DNA of 64,000 nt from the NCBI GenBank assembly GCA_934525675.1, contig CAKSZH010000012.1, positions 1-64,000 on the forward strand. Direction: 5' to 3'. Below, one piece after another: positions 25,953 to 33,121 of the stretch. The DNA comes from an uncultured Eubacteriales bacterium. Its GTDB lineage: Bacteria; Bacillota; Clostridia; Oscillospirales; CAG-272. Positions within the stretch are counted from its first letter, which is position 1. Each line of letters begins with the position of its first letter. The translations under genes and the position numbers were made by a program. The notes under the pieces are model-generated. The model had not been told where the DNA came from and ran no database searches. It saw nothing but the letters and a program-made list of their open reading frames with translations.

Positions 25953-28475
25953 ATGAAAAAACTACTTGCGGTGGATGGGAACAGTATTCTCAACCGTGCA
26001 TTTTACGGCGTGCGCGCGCTCACCAATCGGGACGGTTTCCCGACCAATGCGCTCTTCGGTATGGTCAACATGATCGAGCGGCAGGTGGTGGCACTTCATC
26101 CGGATTACCTGGCGGTCGCGTTTGATTTGCACGCCCCGACCTTCCGCCATAAGATGTATGACGCATACAAGGCGGGACGCCGCCCGATGCCGGACGAATT
26201 GCGCCGGCAGTTTCCCGTGGCGAAGGACTGCCTTTCCATGTTCGGCTTTCACATTCTGGAGGCGGAGGGGTATGAGGCAGATGACATTCTCGGCACGCTT
26301 GCAAAAATGAGTACAGAGGCGGACTCGGAAGCATATCTTCTGACCGGTGACCGCGATTCGCTGCAATTGATCGGAGAGAATACGCGGGTTCTGCTTGCTA
26401 CCAATACCGAAACGCTCACCATGGACCGGGACGCGTTCTTTGCCAAGTACGGTGTGGAGCCGACGCAATTTGTGGATGTCAAGGCGTTGATGGGCGATTC
26501 TTCGGACAATATTCCCGGCGTTCCCGGAATCGGGGAGAAAACGGCGCTGTCGCTGATCTCGCAGTTTTCGTCCCTTGACGGTGTGTACGCGCAGTATGAA
26601 GAGGCGAAGCTGACCCCGTCCGTTAAAACAAGACTCGCAAACGGCAAGGACAGCGCGTATCTTTCCCGGAAGCTCGCGCGTATCTTTTGCGAGGTGCCGC
26701 TCGGACTGACGCTGGACGACCTTTGCGACAAGGGAATCGACCGCCCCGCGCTTGCGGGATTGTTCCGCAAGCTGGAATTCACGTCATTCATCAAGCGCTT
26801 CGGTCTTGGCGGAGCGGAGAATGAGACGGGAACTGTTGCGACGGAGACCGCTTCCCGCATGGATATAAAAGAGGTCGGTGCAAAAGATCTGCCGGATGCC
26901 GACCCTGTTTCCGCGACGCTTACTGACGGAAAACTGACGGTGTATGACGGGGAGAACGTATACCGGTGTACCGATGCGCTCCCGGCGCTTTCGGAATATC
27001 TTTCCGCCCGCCGGACGATTCTCTATGACTGCAAACAGTTTTACAAGGACGCACAGGCGGCGGGCGTGCATCTCCGTACCTGTTTCCGCGACGTTATGCT
27101 CGGCGCTTATATTGAGAATTCCGGAGAAGGCAGCTATGACCTGGATCGCCTGGTCAGCCGGTATCTCGGAGAGATCCGGCAGGAGAAACTGCCCGACGCG
27201 GTGTATCTGTATCGTCTCTCTCCCGTGATCGACGAAAAGATATCGGCAAGCGGTCAGGAAAAGCTGCTTTCCGACATTGAGCTTCCGCTTGCCGCCGTGC
27301 TCGCGGATATGGAACTTGCCGGCTTCCGCGTGGATACCGACGGCATTACCGCGTTCGGAAGAGAACTGGAGGACACGGCAAAGCAACTGGAGGAGCGTAT
27401 CTATTATTATGCGGGCGGGGAATTCAACGTCAATTCTCCGAAGCAGCTCGGCTCCGTCCTCTTTGAGCGACTGGGACTGCCCTCCGGGAAGAAGACCAAA
27501 ACGGGGTATTCGACCAACGCAGAGGTCTTGGAAAAGCTGCGCCCCGTGCATCCGATCATTGAGGAAATCCTCGAATACCGCCAGGTGACCAAGCTGAAGA
27601 GCACCTATGCCGACGGGCTGGTCAAGGTTGCGGACGCGGATGGCAGGATTCACACAAGCTTCAAGCAGACGGGTACCGCTACGGGGCGGCTTTCCTCCGC
27701 GGAACCGAACCTGCAGAACATCCCCATCCGCACGGAGCTTGGTCGCAGGTTCCGAAAGTATTTTATTCCGGAGAACAGGGACTATGTGCTGATTGACGCG
27801 GACTATTCCCAGATCGAACTTCGCCTGCTTGCCGCCATTTCCGGCGACCGTCACATGACCGAGGCGTTCCTTGAGGGGCAGGACATTCACGCGTCCACCG
27901 CGGCGCGGGTGTTCGGTGTCCCGCAAAACGAAGTCACCACGGAACTGCGCAAGCGCGCCAAGGCGATCAATTTCGGGATTCTGTACGGTATGGGCGAGTT
28001 TTCCCTTGCGGAGGACCTCGGTATTTCCCGCTATCAGGCAAAGGCGTACATCGACAGCTATCTGTCCACCTATCCCGCCATTGACCGTTATTTGCACAAT
28101 ATTGTGAAAGAGGGCTACGAAAAGGGCTATGTGACCACCATGTTCGGCAGACGCCGCTATATTCCTGAGCTTGCGGCGCACAACAAGAACCTCAATCACT
28201 TCGGCGAGCGGGTCGCGATGAACAGTCCGATCCAGGGTTCTGCCGCCGACATCATCAAGATTGCCATGATCCGCGTTTCCGACCGACTGAAAAAGAGCGG
28301 AATCGATGCGCGGCTGATCCTTCAGGTACACGATGAATTGCTTGTGGAGGCAAACCGCAACTGCGTGGATGAGGCTTATGCGATTCTCAAGGAGGAGATG
28401 GAACACGCGGTTGATCTGCCGGTGCCGCTCCGCGTCGGGATCGCATCGGGCGACAACTGGTTTGACGCACATTAA
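25953..28475 (+). CDS. polA: DNA polymerase I
   Basis: Repair and Okazaki-fragment polymerase of 840 residues. The N-terminal 5'-3' exonuclease (about 1-290) has VDGNS, EADD, LTGDRD and GDSSDNIPGVPGIG. The middle region (about 310-460) occupies the 3'-5' exonuclease place but lacks the DxE motif and other metal ligands, so proofreading is probably absent, as in Taq and Bacillus stearothermophilus enzymes. The polymerase domain has DYSQIELR (from Asp617), KRAKAINFGILYG and QVHDELLVE. GGAACAG-type spacing with AGAGGAAAGCGGGG lies before the ATG. It has its own promoter. Confidence 0.97.
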   Translation: MKKLLAVDGNSILNRAFYGVRALTNRDGFPTNALFGMVNMIERQVVALHPDYLAVAFDLHAPTFRHKMYDAYKAGRRPMPDELRRQFPVAKDCLSMFGFHILEAEGYEADDILGTLAKMSTEADSEAYLLTGDRDSLQLIGENTRVLLATNTETLTMDRDAFFAKYGVEPTQFVDVKALMGDSSDNIPGVPGIGEKTALSLISQFSSLDGVYAQYEEAKLTPSVKTRLANGKDSAYLSRKLARIFCEVPLGLTLDDLCDKGIDRPALAGLFRKLEFTSFIKRFGLGGAENETGTVATETASRMDIKEVGAKDLPDADPVSATLTDGKLTVYDGENVYRCTDALPALSEYLSARRTILYDCKQFYKDAQAAGVHLRTCFRDVMLGAYIENSGEGSYDLDRLVSRYLGEIRQEKLPDAVYLYRLSPVIDEKISASGQEKLLSDIELPLAAVLADMELAGFRVDTDGITAFGRELEDTAKQLEERIYYYAGGEFNVNSPKQLGSVLFERLGLPSGKKTKTGYSTNAEVLEKLRPVHPIIEEILEYRQVTKLKSTYADGLVKVADADGRIHTSFKQTGTATGRLSSAEPNLQNIPIRTELGRRFRKYFIPENRDYVLIDADYSQIELRLLAAISGDRHMTEAFLEGQDIHASTAARVFGVPQNEVTTELRKRAKAINFGILYGMGEFSLAEDLGISRYQAKAYIDSYLSTYPAIDRYLHNIVKEGYEKGYVTTMFGRRRYIPELAAHNKNLNHFGERVAMNSPIQGSAADIIKIAMIRVSDRLKKSGIDARLILQVHDELLVEANRNCVDEAYAILKEEMEHAVDLPVPLRVGIASGDNWFDAH

Positions 28476-28640
28476 TCGTCATTCCGTCGGGCTTGCGCAG
28501 TCCTGAAAAGGGGCAACTGCGGACAGTGACACGGAAGCGGCACGGAATTCCGGCACACCTCTTTGACCCGTATAATCCCCCTGAGGGGTAACTGTGGACG
28601 AAAACGGCACAGATAGTCCCGCACAGTATTTGCAAAACGG

Positions 28641-28675
28641 AACGCCGCCGACCGTGTCAGGTCGGCGGCGTTGTT
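28641..28675. terminator. Convergent terminator between polA and radA
   Basis: AACGCCGCCGACC / GGTCGGCGGCGTT stem with a 6-nt loop. T-rich sequence follows on the plus strand and CCGTTTTGC on the minus strand. Confidence 0.7.
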
Positions 28676-28695
28676 GTACGTTTGTATGTAATTTG

Positions 28696-30081
28696 TCACT
28701 TATCATCGGGAACGACCAGCACCTTGAGTGCCTCGTAGATGCCGCGGATGGGGATCAGCTCCACGCCGCAGTCGATCTTTCGCTTTTCAACGTTGCGGTA
28801 GGGAACGATGACGCGGCGGAAGCCGATGCGTTCCGCCTCGTGGATGCGTACCTCCAGATTGGAGACTGCGCGGCATTCGCCGCCGAGCCCCAGTTCGCCG
28901 AGCGCGATGACGTCATCCGGAATGATCCGGTCGGTCATGGAGGAAACGAGCGCGAGTGCGACCGCAACGTCCGATGCAGGCTCGTCGATCCGCAAGCCGC
29001 CGATGACGTTGAGGTAAACGTCGTTCTGATAAAATTTCATGTTGAGCCGCTTTTCCAGCACCGCGATAATCAGGCACATCCGGTTGTAATCTATGCCGTT
29101 GGTGGTACGTCTGGGGGCGGGGAAGGCGGTCTGAGAAACCAGCGCCTGGATTTCCGCGATGATGGGGCGTGTGCCTTCCATTGTACAGACGGCGCAGTTT
29201 CCGGAGATGTTGCGGGGGCGACCCGCAAGCAGCATTTCCGAAGGATTGGGAACCTCCTCAAGTCCCTTGTCGGTCATTTCAAACACGCCGATTTCGTTGG
29301 TCGAACTGTAACGGTTCTTGATGGCGCGGATAATCCGGTAGGATTGCTGTCTTTCGCCTTCAAAGTACAGAACCGCGTCCACCATGTGTTCGAGCACCTT
29401 GGGACCCGCGATACTGCCTTCTTTGTTGACATGTCCGACGAGGAGCACCGAGATGCCCTCGCTTTTAGCCTTGGCAATAAAAGCGAGCGCGGCTTCCTTG
29501 ACCTGCGTGATGCTTCCCGGAGCAGATGCGACCAGCTCCGAGTACATGGTCTGAATGGAGTCCACGATGATGACGTCCGGCTTGACTCCGGACGCTTCCG
29601 AAAGCACCCGTTCCATGTTGGTTTCGGTCAGAATGAAGAGGTTGTCCCCCCTCACGCCGAGCCGCTTGGCGCGGAGCTTGAGCTGACCGCCCGATTCCTC
29701 GCCGGAGACATAAAGCACCTTGCGGTCGATTCCGAGCCTGTCCGAAATCTGCATGAGCAGGGTGGACTTACCGATACCGGGCTCGCCGGAAATGAGCACG
29801 ACCGAGCCGTGTACGAGTCCTCCTCCGAGCACGCGGTCAAGCTCGCCGAGCCCCGTCCCCGTGCGGATATACTCGGGCATTTCCAGGTCGTGGTAAGCGA
29901 CCGTGTGCGCGTCGGACGGGACGACGGAGACCCGCTTCGGCGCCTTTTTTTCGGCTGGCGACGTGTCGATCACGTCCTCGACAAGCGTATTCCACGCGCC
30001 GCAAGCGGGACATTTCCCGAGCCATTTCGGGCTGGTCTGCCCGCAGGCGGAGCAAACGTAAACGGTTTTGAGACCTTTCAT
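28696..30081 (-). CDS. radA: DNA repair protein RadA
   Basis: RecA-like branch-migration helicase of 461 residues. The N-terminal zinc finger is CSACG...CPACG. Walker A is GEPGIGKST, Walker B lies in DVIIVDSIQ, and a C-terminal Lon-protease-like domain contains GGLRIDEPASD. The RadA signature usually written KNRFG reads KNRYSSTNEIG here, a change at two positions of the motif. The start at 30081 follows GGGAGG; a longer frame upstream lacks a site. It lies 84 bp downstream of the amidase gene on the same strand and may be co-transcribed with it. Confidence 0.95.
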   Translation of the reverse strand: MKGLKTVYVCSACGQTSPKWLGKCPACGAWNTLVEDVIDTSPAEKKAPKRVSVVPSDAHTVAYHDLEMPEYIRTGTGLGELDRVLGGGLVHGSVVLISGEPGIGKSTLLMQISDRLGIDRKVLYVSGEESGGQLKLRAKRLGVRGDNLFILTETNMERVLSEASGVKPDVIIVDSIQTMYSELVASAPGSITQVKEAALAFIAKAKSEGISVLLVGHVNKEGSIAGPKVLEHMVDAVLYFEGERQQSYRIIRAIKNRYSSTNEIGVFEMTDKGLEEVPNPSEMLLAGRPRNISGNCAVCTMEGTRPIIAEIQALVSQTAFPAPRRTTNGIDYNRMCLIIAVLEKRLNMKFYQNDVYLNVIGGLRIDEPASDVAVALALVSSMTDRIIPDDVIALGELGLGGECRAVSNLEVRIHEAERIGFRRVIVPYRNVEKRKIDCGVELIPIRGIYEALKVLVVPDDK

Positions 30082-30165
30082 GTCGGACCTCCCGGAAGAA
30101 GAGCTTGGTTCCTTGCCGTACCGAGGGAACCTCACCTCCCATTATACCGCCAGAGAGGCAAAAAA

Positions 30166-30936
30166 TCAAGGGCTTTGTGTCCCGTCCTGCCCGGTTTTCT
30201 CCGCGCCGTCCAGAATCGCCGACGCGATGAAGAACGCAAGTTCCCGGCGGTAAACGGGATCTGACAGTCGCGCCGCCTCGTCCGGGTTGGAAAGAAATCC
30301 GCACTCCACGAGAACCGCGGGGCAGTGCAACCTGTCAAGCAGGAAAATGTTGCTCCCCGCCTTTTTGATGTGCCGGGTGTTGTCATTCTGCAGGTGCGCG
30401 GCGACGGTTTTCTGAATCCGTTCGGCGTACTCCTCGGAGCGTTTGTCATTCGGCGAATACCAGACCTGAAGCCCGTGGTATTTCCGGTCGGGAAAGGCGT
30501 TCATGTGAATACTGACAAACAGGTCGGGGGTTATCTTTTCCCCGACGGCGAGCCGCGCGGCAAGGTCCAGTGCTTTTTTTCGCCCGTTGTAATCGGTGCT
30601 CCGGTCGTAGAGCAGGATGTCTTCCGTTCTTGTCATAATGACACGAGCGCCGGTTGCCTCAAGAATTTCCTTAACATGAAAAGCAATGTCCAGATTGAGA
30701 TTCTTTTCCGGCGTACCGTTTTCGTCCGATGTGCCGCCGTCCTCGCCCCCGTGTCCTGCGTCGATCACGACAGTCAGGATGCGGCTGTCCGCCCCCGCGT
30801 CCGTATCTTTACCGGCTTTTGCCGTGCGGATACTGCCGCAGGAGGAGATCAGGAGAAACAGCCCCGCCGAGACTGCACAAAAGGCAAGAACGAACGCGAT
30901 ATATTTCAGCGTTTTTGTAAGTGCCGCGTGTTTCAT
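30166..30936 (-). CDS. N-acetylmuramoyl-L-alanine amidase, CwlD-like
   Basis: Zinc amidase (Amidase_3) that cuts the amide bond between muramic acid and the peptide stem. The 256-residue protein has an N-terminal membrane anchor (about 10-32) ending ISSC, which could be a lipobox with Cys33. The catalytic domain has DAGHGGEDGG (His62 zinc ligand), a Glu in PEKNLNLD, SIHMNA and VECGFLSNP. The size and membrane-anchored layout match CwlD, which with PdaA makes muramic-delta-lactam in spore cortex. A vegetative amidase role cannot be excluded. Confidence 0.85.
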   Translation of the reverse strand: MKHAALTKTLKYIAFVLAFCAVSAGLFLLISSCGSIRTAKAGKDTDAGADSRILTVVIDAGHGGEDGGTSDENGTPEKNLNLDIAFHVKEILEATGARVIMTRTEDILLYDRSTDYNGRKKALDLAARLAVGEKITPDLFVSIHMNAFPDRKYHGLQVWYSPNDKRSEEYAERIQKTVAAHLQNDNTRHIKKAGSNIFLLDRLHCPAVLVECGFLSNPDEAARLSDPVYRRELAFFIASAILDGAEKTGQDGTQSP

Positions 30937-31012
30937 AGCATCACCTTCCGCCCTATCTTATGAAGCGGCGCGGAAAAAGATACTTGCGGGTGGGAAAGTG
31001 CCGGGGTATGAC

Positions 31013-31050
31013 AAAAAGCAGGGCTGCCGGAAAGGCAACCCTGCTTTTTA
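31013..31050 (-). terminator. Terminator of the acyl carrier protein gene
   Basis: AAAAAGCAGGGCTGCC / GGCAACCCTGCTTTTT with one mismatch and a 5-nt loop. It has T runs on both strands and lies 24 bp past the gene. Confidence 0.85.
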
Positions 31051-31073
31051 TCCGGGCGGAATCCGCCCTTTTC

Positions 31074-31298
31074 TTACTGCTTGGATTCGAGATAAGCGAC
31101 CACATCGCCGACAGTGACGAATCTGTGGATATCGTCATCGTCGATGGTAATGCCGAATTTATCCTCGCAGAGCATGACCAGATCGGCAAGCTCAATCGAA
31201 TTGATACCAAGATCTGCGGAAAGCTCTGCCTCGGGAGTAATATCCTTCTCCTCGACCTGAAGCTCTTCCATTAAAATGGACTTCACTTTTTCAAACAT
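31074..31298 (-). CDS. acpP: Acyl carrier protein
   Basis: A 74-residue acidic helical protein. Ser34 in DLGINSIELADLV is the phosphopantetheine site; the usual Asp before this Ser (DSL) is Asn here. Length is standard. GGAGG lies 7 nt before the ATG. It stands alone rather than next to fab genes, with its own strong promoter and terminator. It may be the housekeeping ACP or a special one; a DegV fatty-acid-binding protein and a TetR regulator are the next genes. Confidence 0.9.
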   Translation of the reverse strand: MFEKVKSILMEELQVEEKDITPEAELSADLGINSIELADLVMLCEDKFGITIDDDDIHRFVTVGDVVAYLESKQ

Positions 31299-31343
31299 TT
31301 GTTTGTCCTCCGATCAGAATACTGAATCACAACATCGTTTGTC

Positions 31344-31372
31344 ATTATAGCGCAAAGCACAGATTTTGTCAA
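31344..31372 (-). promoter_or_regulatory. Promoter of the acyl carrier protein gene
   Basis: On the minus strand TTGACA (31367-31372), 17-bp spacer, TATAAT (31344-31349): full consensus. Confidence 0.85.
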
Positions 31373-31407
31373 CAGGAATTTGCACTTTTCCCTCAGCTGT
31401 TCCGGAT

Positions 31408-31953
31408 TCACACGACAGTGTCAGACAGTTCAAGGATCGGAATGGTCCGGCAGCAGATCTTCGCAAGGTCATCCGGATTTTCCTTTTTGCCGTTACAGAT
31501 CCAGTACAGAAAAACTGCGTAGAATCCGCCGGCACAGCTGCTGATGCGATATTCCGCTTCCGCCGAGGTATCATTCGGCAGGAAGGTCTCACGCATGTAC
31601 TTTTTGACATTCTGATAGATCAGTTCGCCGAGATGTGCGCGGTAGGTGGCAATTCCGATGTCGCTGTGTTCCCCGAGCTCAATAAGCAGAGTCCTGAAAT
31701 ACGTATGCGCATCTCCGGCAGAACAGGACCGTGAGAGTATTTCGTGAATGTGTTCCCCGACTTCTTCCATGTATTTATTCAGAATGTCATCCTTTGAAAC
31801 GTAATTCCGGTAATAAGCCATGCGGGAGACCCCGGCGCGGTTGGCAATGTCCGTAATGGAAATAGAATTGTAGGGTTTGATTTTCATCAGTTCAATCAGA
31901 GCTGTGACGATACACTCTTTGGCAAAAACATTCGCACTGTTTTTCCGTTTCAT
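31408..31953 (-). CDS. TetR-family transcriptional regulator
   Basis: A 181-residue repressor-type protein. The N-terminal helix-turn-helix lies in SITDIANRAGVSRMAYYRNY (about 28-47), a good TetR recognition helix region. The C-terminal ligand domain is divergent, with several cysteines. The start at 31953 has GGGGG 10 nt upstream; the longer frame to 32055 would cross the promoter. It is divergent from degV, and a 13-bp dyad sits between their face-to-face promoters. This argues for autoregulation and control of degV, with a fatty acid or acyl-CoA as one possible signal (inference). Confidence 0.88.
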   Translation of the reverse strand: MKRKNSANVFAKECIVTALIELMKIKPYNSISITDIANRAGVSRMAYYRNYVSKDDILNKYMEEVGEHIHEILSRSCSAGDAHTYFRTLLIELGEHSDIGIATYRAHLGELIYQNVKKYMRETFLPNDTSAEAEYRISSCAGGFYAVFLYWICNGKKENPDDLAKICCRTIPILELSDTVV

Positions 31954-31994
31954 TGGCAGATACCCCCTTTTTGTCACTGAACCGCCGTTCGGGA

Positions 31995-32023
31995 TTGACA
32001 AACAGAAAAAAACATGGTAAACT
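31995..32023 (+). promoter_or_regulatory. Promoter of the DegV gene
   Basis: TTGACA (31995-32000), 17-bp spacer, TAAACT (32018-32023) preceded by TGG. The -10 box is overlapped by the dyad at 32020-32032. Confidence 0.75.
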
Positions 32024-32032
32024 AATTTAGTT
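32020..32032. promoter_or_regulatory. Operator-like dyad AACTAA-T-TTAGTT
   Basis: Perfect 6-bp inverted arms with one central base. It covers the -10 region of the degV promoter and lies at the start region of the opposing tetR transcript. This is a typical site for a TetR repressor to block both promoters. Confidence 0.6.
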
Positions 32033-32045
32033 AAATAATATTCAT

Positions 32046-32074
32046 ATTTTATCATGAACCTGATGTGTTGTCAA
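32046..32074 (-). promoter_or_regulatory. Promoter of the TetR gene
   Basis: On the minus strand TTGACA (32069-32074), 17-bp spacer, TAAAAT (32046-32051). Its start site (about 32039) lies past that of degV (about 32030), so the two transcripts overlap by a few bases. Confidence 0.75.
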
Positions 32075-32113
32075 TAGATTCACGTCAGAAAGAGTCAAAA
32101 AGAGGAGGGTCTT

Positions 32114-32983
32114 ATGAGCCGTACTTTTCAGCTGATCACCGATTCATCCTGCGATCTTCCCGCAGAGCTTGTAAAAAAACTTGACCTTGTGGTCGTCCCC
32201 CTGTACGTCACGATGGACAACGGGGAGAAAAACATTCCGAACGATTGCCTTGATATCAAGGAGTTTTACGGTCGGCTCCGCAACAAGGAAAGCATCAAAA
32301 CGTCTGCGGTTGCGATCAGTGCATTTTCCGAAGTATTCGAGGAATACGCAAAGGCGGGAAAGGATATCCTCTATATCGGATTTTCCTCCGGACTCAGCGC
32401 AACCTATGCCGCCGGAAAAAATGCGGCGGAGGAAGTTTCGGAAAAGTATCCGGACCGCAAGATCCTGACCGTGGATTCGCTCAGCGCGTCGATGGGGCAG
32501 GGGCTGCTTGTCTATCTGGTTGCCGGGTATGCAGACAGCGGCGTCAGTGTAGAGGACGCGGCAAAGTATGCGGAGGAACTCAGGCTTCGTGTCTGCCATG
32601 AATTCACGGTGGACGATCTGTTCTTCCTGCGCCGCGGCGGACGCGTCAGTGCTGCAACGGCAGTGGTCGGCTCCATGCTTGCCATCAAGCCGATCATGCA
32701 CATGGACAACGAAGGTCATCTTATCGCGGTCGGCAAGGAGCGCGGAAGACTGAATTCCCTCAAGAAACTGTGCGACAAATTGTGCGAAAATGCAGTCAAC
32801 GCCAAGGAACAGACCGTGTTTATCAGCCACGGTGACTGCCTTGAGGACGCACAGAAGCTGGCGGATATGATCCGTGAACGTGCCGGGGTCAAGGACATTG
32901 TGATATCCTATGTCGGTCCTGTCATCGGTGCGCATTCCGGACCCGGAACCGTGGCACTCTTCTTCGTCGCAGAAAAGCGCTGA
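32114..32983 (+). CDS. DegV/FakB-family fatty-acid-binding protein
   Basis: A 289-residue cytosolic protein that in characterised cases holds a fatty acid for phosphorylation by the FakA kinase. The sequence has ITDSSCDLP at the N-terminus, SSGLSATY and the His-containing GPVIGAHSGPGT at the C-terminus, all family hallmarks. Length is standard. AGAGGAGGG is 6 nt before the ATG. No FakA is present in the window. Its link to a TetR regulator and proximity to an ACP gene point to lipid metabolism. Confidence 0.93.
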   Translation: MSRTFQLITDSSCDLPAELVKKLDLVVVPLYVTMDNGEKNIPNDCLDIKEFYGRLRNKESIKTSAVAISAFSEVFEEYAKAGKDILYIGFSSGLSATYAAGKNAAEEVSEKYPDRKILTVDSLSASMGQGLLVYLVAGYADSGVSVEDAAKYAEELRLRVCHEFTVDDLFFLRRGGRVSAATAVVGSMLAIKPIMHMDNEGHLIAVGKERGRLNSLKKLCDKLCENAVNAKEQTVFISHGDCLEDAQKLADMIRERAGVKDIVISYVGPVIGAHSGPGTVALFFVAEKR

Positions 32984-33010
32984 TTGATTGTTTGCTGAAT
33001 GAATATGTTT

Positions 33011-33042
33011 CCGCCCTGCCGCGACGCGGCAGGGCGGTTTTT
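33011..33042 (+). terminator. Terminator of the DegV gene
   Basis: CCGCCCTGCCGC / GCGGCAGGGCGG perfect stem, 3-nt loop and T run of five. Confidence 0.92.
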
Positions 33043-33058
33043 GCTTTTTCCTCACGGA

Positions 33059-33087
33059 TTGACAAAATATAGTAACCGTGGTAAGAT
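33059..33087 (+). promoter_or_regulatory. Promoter of comEC
   Basis: TTGACA (33059-33064), 17-bp spacer, TAAGAT (33082-33087) preceded by TGG. Confidence 0.75.
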
Positions 33088-33121
33088 GGTACTTGATAAA
33101 ATCGCGAAGGGAGGGGCATAA

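Noticed and set aside
28476..28640. Small RNA in the polA-radA gap
   Set aside because: There is a TATAAT near 28570 and a CCCC-CTGA-GGGG hairpin, but no -35 box at a sensible distance and no convincing terminator of its own.
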